From Falsochrobactrum shanghaiense (lineage in GTDB: Bacteria > Pseudomonadota > Alphaproteobacteria > Rhizobiales > Rhizobiaceae): a DNA stretch of 64,000 bases. Below, one piece after another: positions 63,113 through 64,000 of the stretch (the first letter of the stretch is position 1; each line of letters begins with the position of its first letter). The translations under genes were made by a program, and so were the position numbers. The notes beneath the pieces were generated by a model. That model was given only the letters and a program-made list of their open reading frames with translations. It searched no databases and was not told the DNA's origin. The stretch covers positions 186,001-250,000 of the forward strand of contig NZ_QGDB01000005.1 in the NCBI RefSeq assembly GCF_003149535.1, in the 5' to 3' direction.

Positions 63113-63991
63113 ATGAAACATCTTTCAACTTCAATGCTCGTGACATGCGCGATGCTTTTCGGGGCAGGTAGCGCGCAAGCCGCGGACATAATCGTGGAGG
63201 AGCCGGTCGCCATCGCACCAGCGCCGCTTCTGAATTCCTCCGGCTGGTATATACGCGGCGATATTGGATACACATTCAAATCCAACACGGACGGCAACTG
63301 GAATTTCTGGAACATCGCACCGGAGCCTTATCGCGGTATCGACGACACCTTGCGCTATGATGATTTTAAGCTGAAGGGCGGGGCAAATTACGGTGTGGGT
63401 GCGGGCTATCGCTTCAACGACATGTTCCGCGCCGACGCCACGCTGGATTTCTTCCGGGCAGGCATCAATGGGCGCACCAACTGCACCAGCTATGTAAAGA
63501 GCAGTCTTGGCCTCAATCCCGTGGAAGATAATTGCCATTATGAGGACAATTCGACGGCCAATATATGGACCGCCATGGCCAATGCCTATGTCGATCTTCC
63601 GAAAATGGGCGGTCTGACGCCCTATCTGGGCGCTGGTCTCGGTGCGGCCTATGTCAATTACGATACATGGAAAACCACCGAGGTCTGCACGACCTGCACC
63701 GACCCCTATCGCAGCGACAAGGAAGGCCTCGACAGCTGGCGCTTTGCCATGGGGCTGATGGCAGGTGTGAGCTACGATTTGACCGAGCAGCTCAAGCTCG
63801 ACGTCGGCTATCGCTATCTACGCATCAATGGCGGCAAGGCCTATGGTTATGATGCGATGGACCGCCGGGAGGTTCATACGAATGCCGGGGACTATAACGG
63901 CACCGGCCCCGGAGCAACCGGTACGCAGGCCAAGGATAACGGCTTTGATCTCCATACCGTCCGCGCCGGTCTTCGTTACGAATTTCGTTAA
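63113..63991 (+). CDS. Outer-membrane beta-barrel protein
   Basis: A 292-residue outer-membrane protein with a signal peptide (residues 1-23, ending FGAGSAQA-ADII) and an eight-stranded barrel (OMP_b-brl/OmpA-like family). Barrel signs are GWYIRGDIGYTF, GANYGVGAGYRF, PYLGAGLGAAYVNYD, KLDVGYRYLRING and a terminal LRYEFR with the C-terminal aromatic pattern. Four cysteines (CTSY..NC.. and CTTC) in the extracellular loops could form disulfides. The porin-like Omp25/Omp31 group of Brucella shares the layout; I cannot tell which member this is. I prefer the second ATG (ggga eight bases upstream). Confidence 0.85.
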   Translation: MKHLSTSMLVTCAMLFGAGSAQAADIIVEEPVAIAPAPLLNSSGWYIRGDIGYTFKSNTDGNWNFWNIAPEPYRGIDDTLRYDDFKLKGGANYGVGAGYRFNDMFRADATLDFFRAGINGRTNCTSYVKSSLGLNPVEDNCHYEDNSTANIWTAMANAYVDLPKMGGLTPYLGAGLGAAYVNYDTWKTTEVCTTCTDPYRSDKEGLDSWRFAMGLMAGVSYDLTEQLKLDVGYRYLRINGGKAYGYDAMDRREVHTNAGDYNGTGPGATGTQAKDNGFDLHTVRAGLRYEFR

Positions 63992-64000
63992 AATATCTTC

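Noticed and set aside
1-64000. Prophage, insertion sequence, CRISPR array or toxin-antitoxin pair
   Set aside because: No transposase, integrase, Cas gene, spaced direct repeats or paired small toxin-antitoxin genes were found.

Overview
The window reads as chromosomal DNA of an alphaproteobacterium of the Brucella/Ochrobactrum group, most likely Brucella chromosome I. The basis is a fused trpE(G) gene behind a Trp-rich leader peptide, a cell-cycle block with sciP, eipA, chpT and ctrA, a choXWV choline transporter, and a dispersed palindromic repeat with the core cccgaaaag...ttttcgg. Base composition is even apart from a few AT-rich promoter regions. I see no prophage, transposase, CRISPR array, rRNA or replication origin. 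There is one tRNA.

Layout. 0-8 kb: a metallophosphoesterase, a small tail-anchored protein, leuA and trpE(G), each of the last two behind a leader peptide and hairpin, and a CDF metal exporter. 8-12.6 kb: an Lrp-type regulator, a MarR-MFS pair with an operator-like palindrome at the marR start, then Rsm22-like and DUF2333 proteins. 13-21.4 kb: two ABC importers, choXWV and dppABCDF, each with a strong hairpin after the binding-protein gene. 21.8-25.1 kb: hugZ, an ArsR regulator, a SpoU RNA methyltransferase and mnmA. 25.4-30.5 kb: sciP, a small GNAT protein, a membrane-anchored coiled-coil protein, eipA, chpT, ctrA and a fliJ-like gene, with dense GANTC sites and CtrA-like boxes in the promoters. 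30.6-34.3 kb: an AbrB-family membrane protein, an aminotransferase/oxidoreductase pair best explained as GnnB/GnnA for lipid A diaminoglucose, and tRNA-Met. 34.5-37.6 kb: a truncated haemoglobin and an arginase/ornithine cyclodeaminase operon with a divergent Lrp-type regulator. 37.6-41.6 kb: an ArsR/Old Yellow Enzyme pair and tex. 41.6-45.4 kb: an Fe(III)-type ABC importer. 45.7-51.2 kb: a lysine catabolism locus with a pipecolate oxidase-like flavoprotein, a LysR regulator, HglS and an ALDH7-type dehydrogenase. 51.3-64 kb: purU, nagA, an RND pump with two adaptor proteins, a YdeP-type molybdoenzyme with a translationally coupled small protein, lldD and an outer-membrane beta-barrel protein.

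The genes group into amino-acid regulation (leucine and tryptophan leaders, arginine and lysine catabolism), nutrient uptake (choline, peptides, ferric iron) and envelope and cell-cycle control (CtrA circuit, EipA, GnnA/GnnB, RND pump, beta-barrel). The parts most worth a second look are the lysine locus, the methylation-dense ctrA and eipA/chpT promoters, the GnnA/GnnB assignment, the leucine leader, the two-adaptor RND operon and the electrophile-sensing candidate ArsR-OYE pair.
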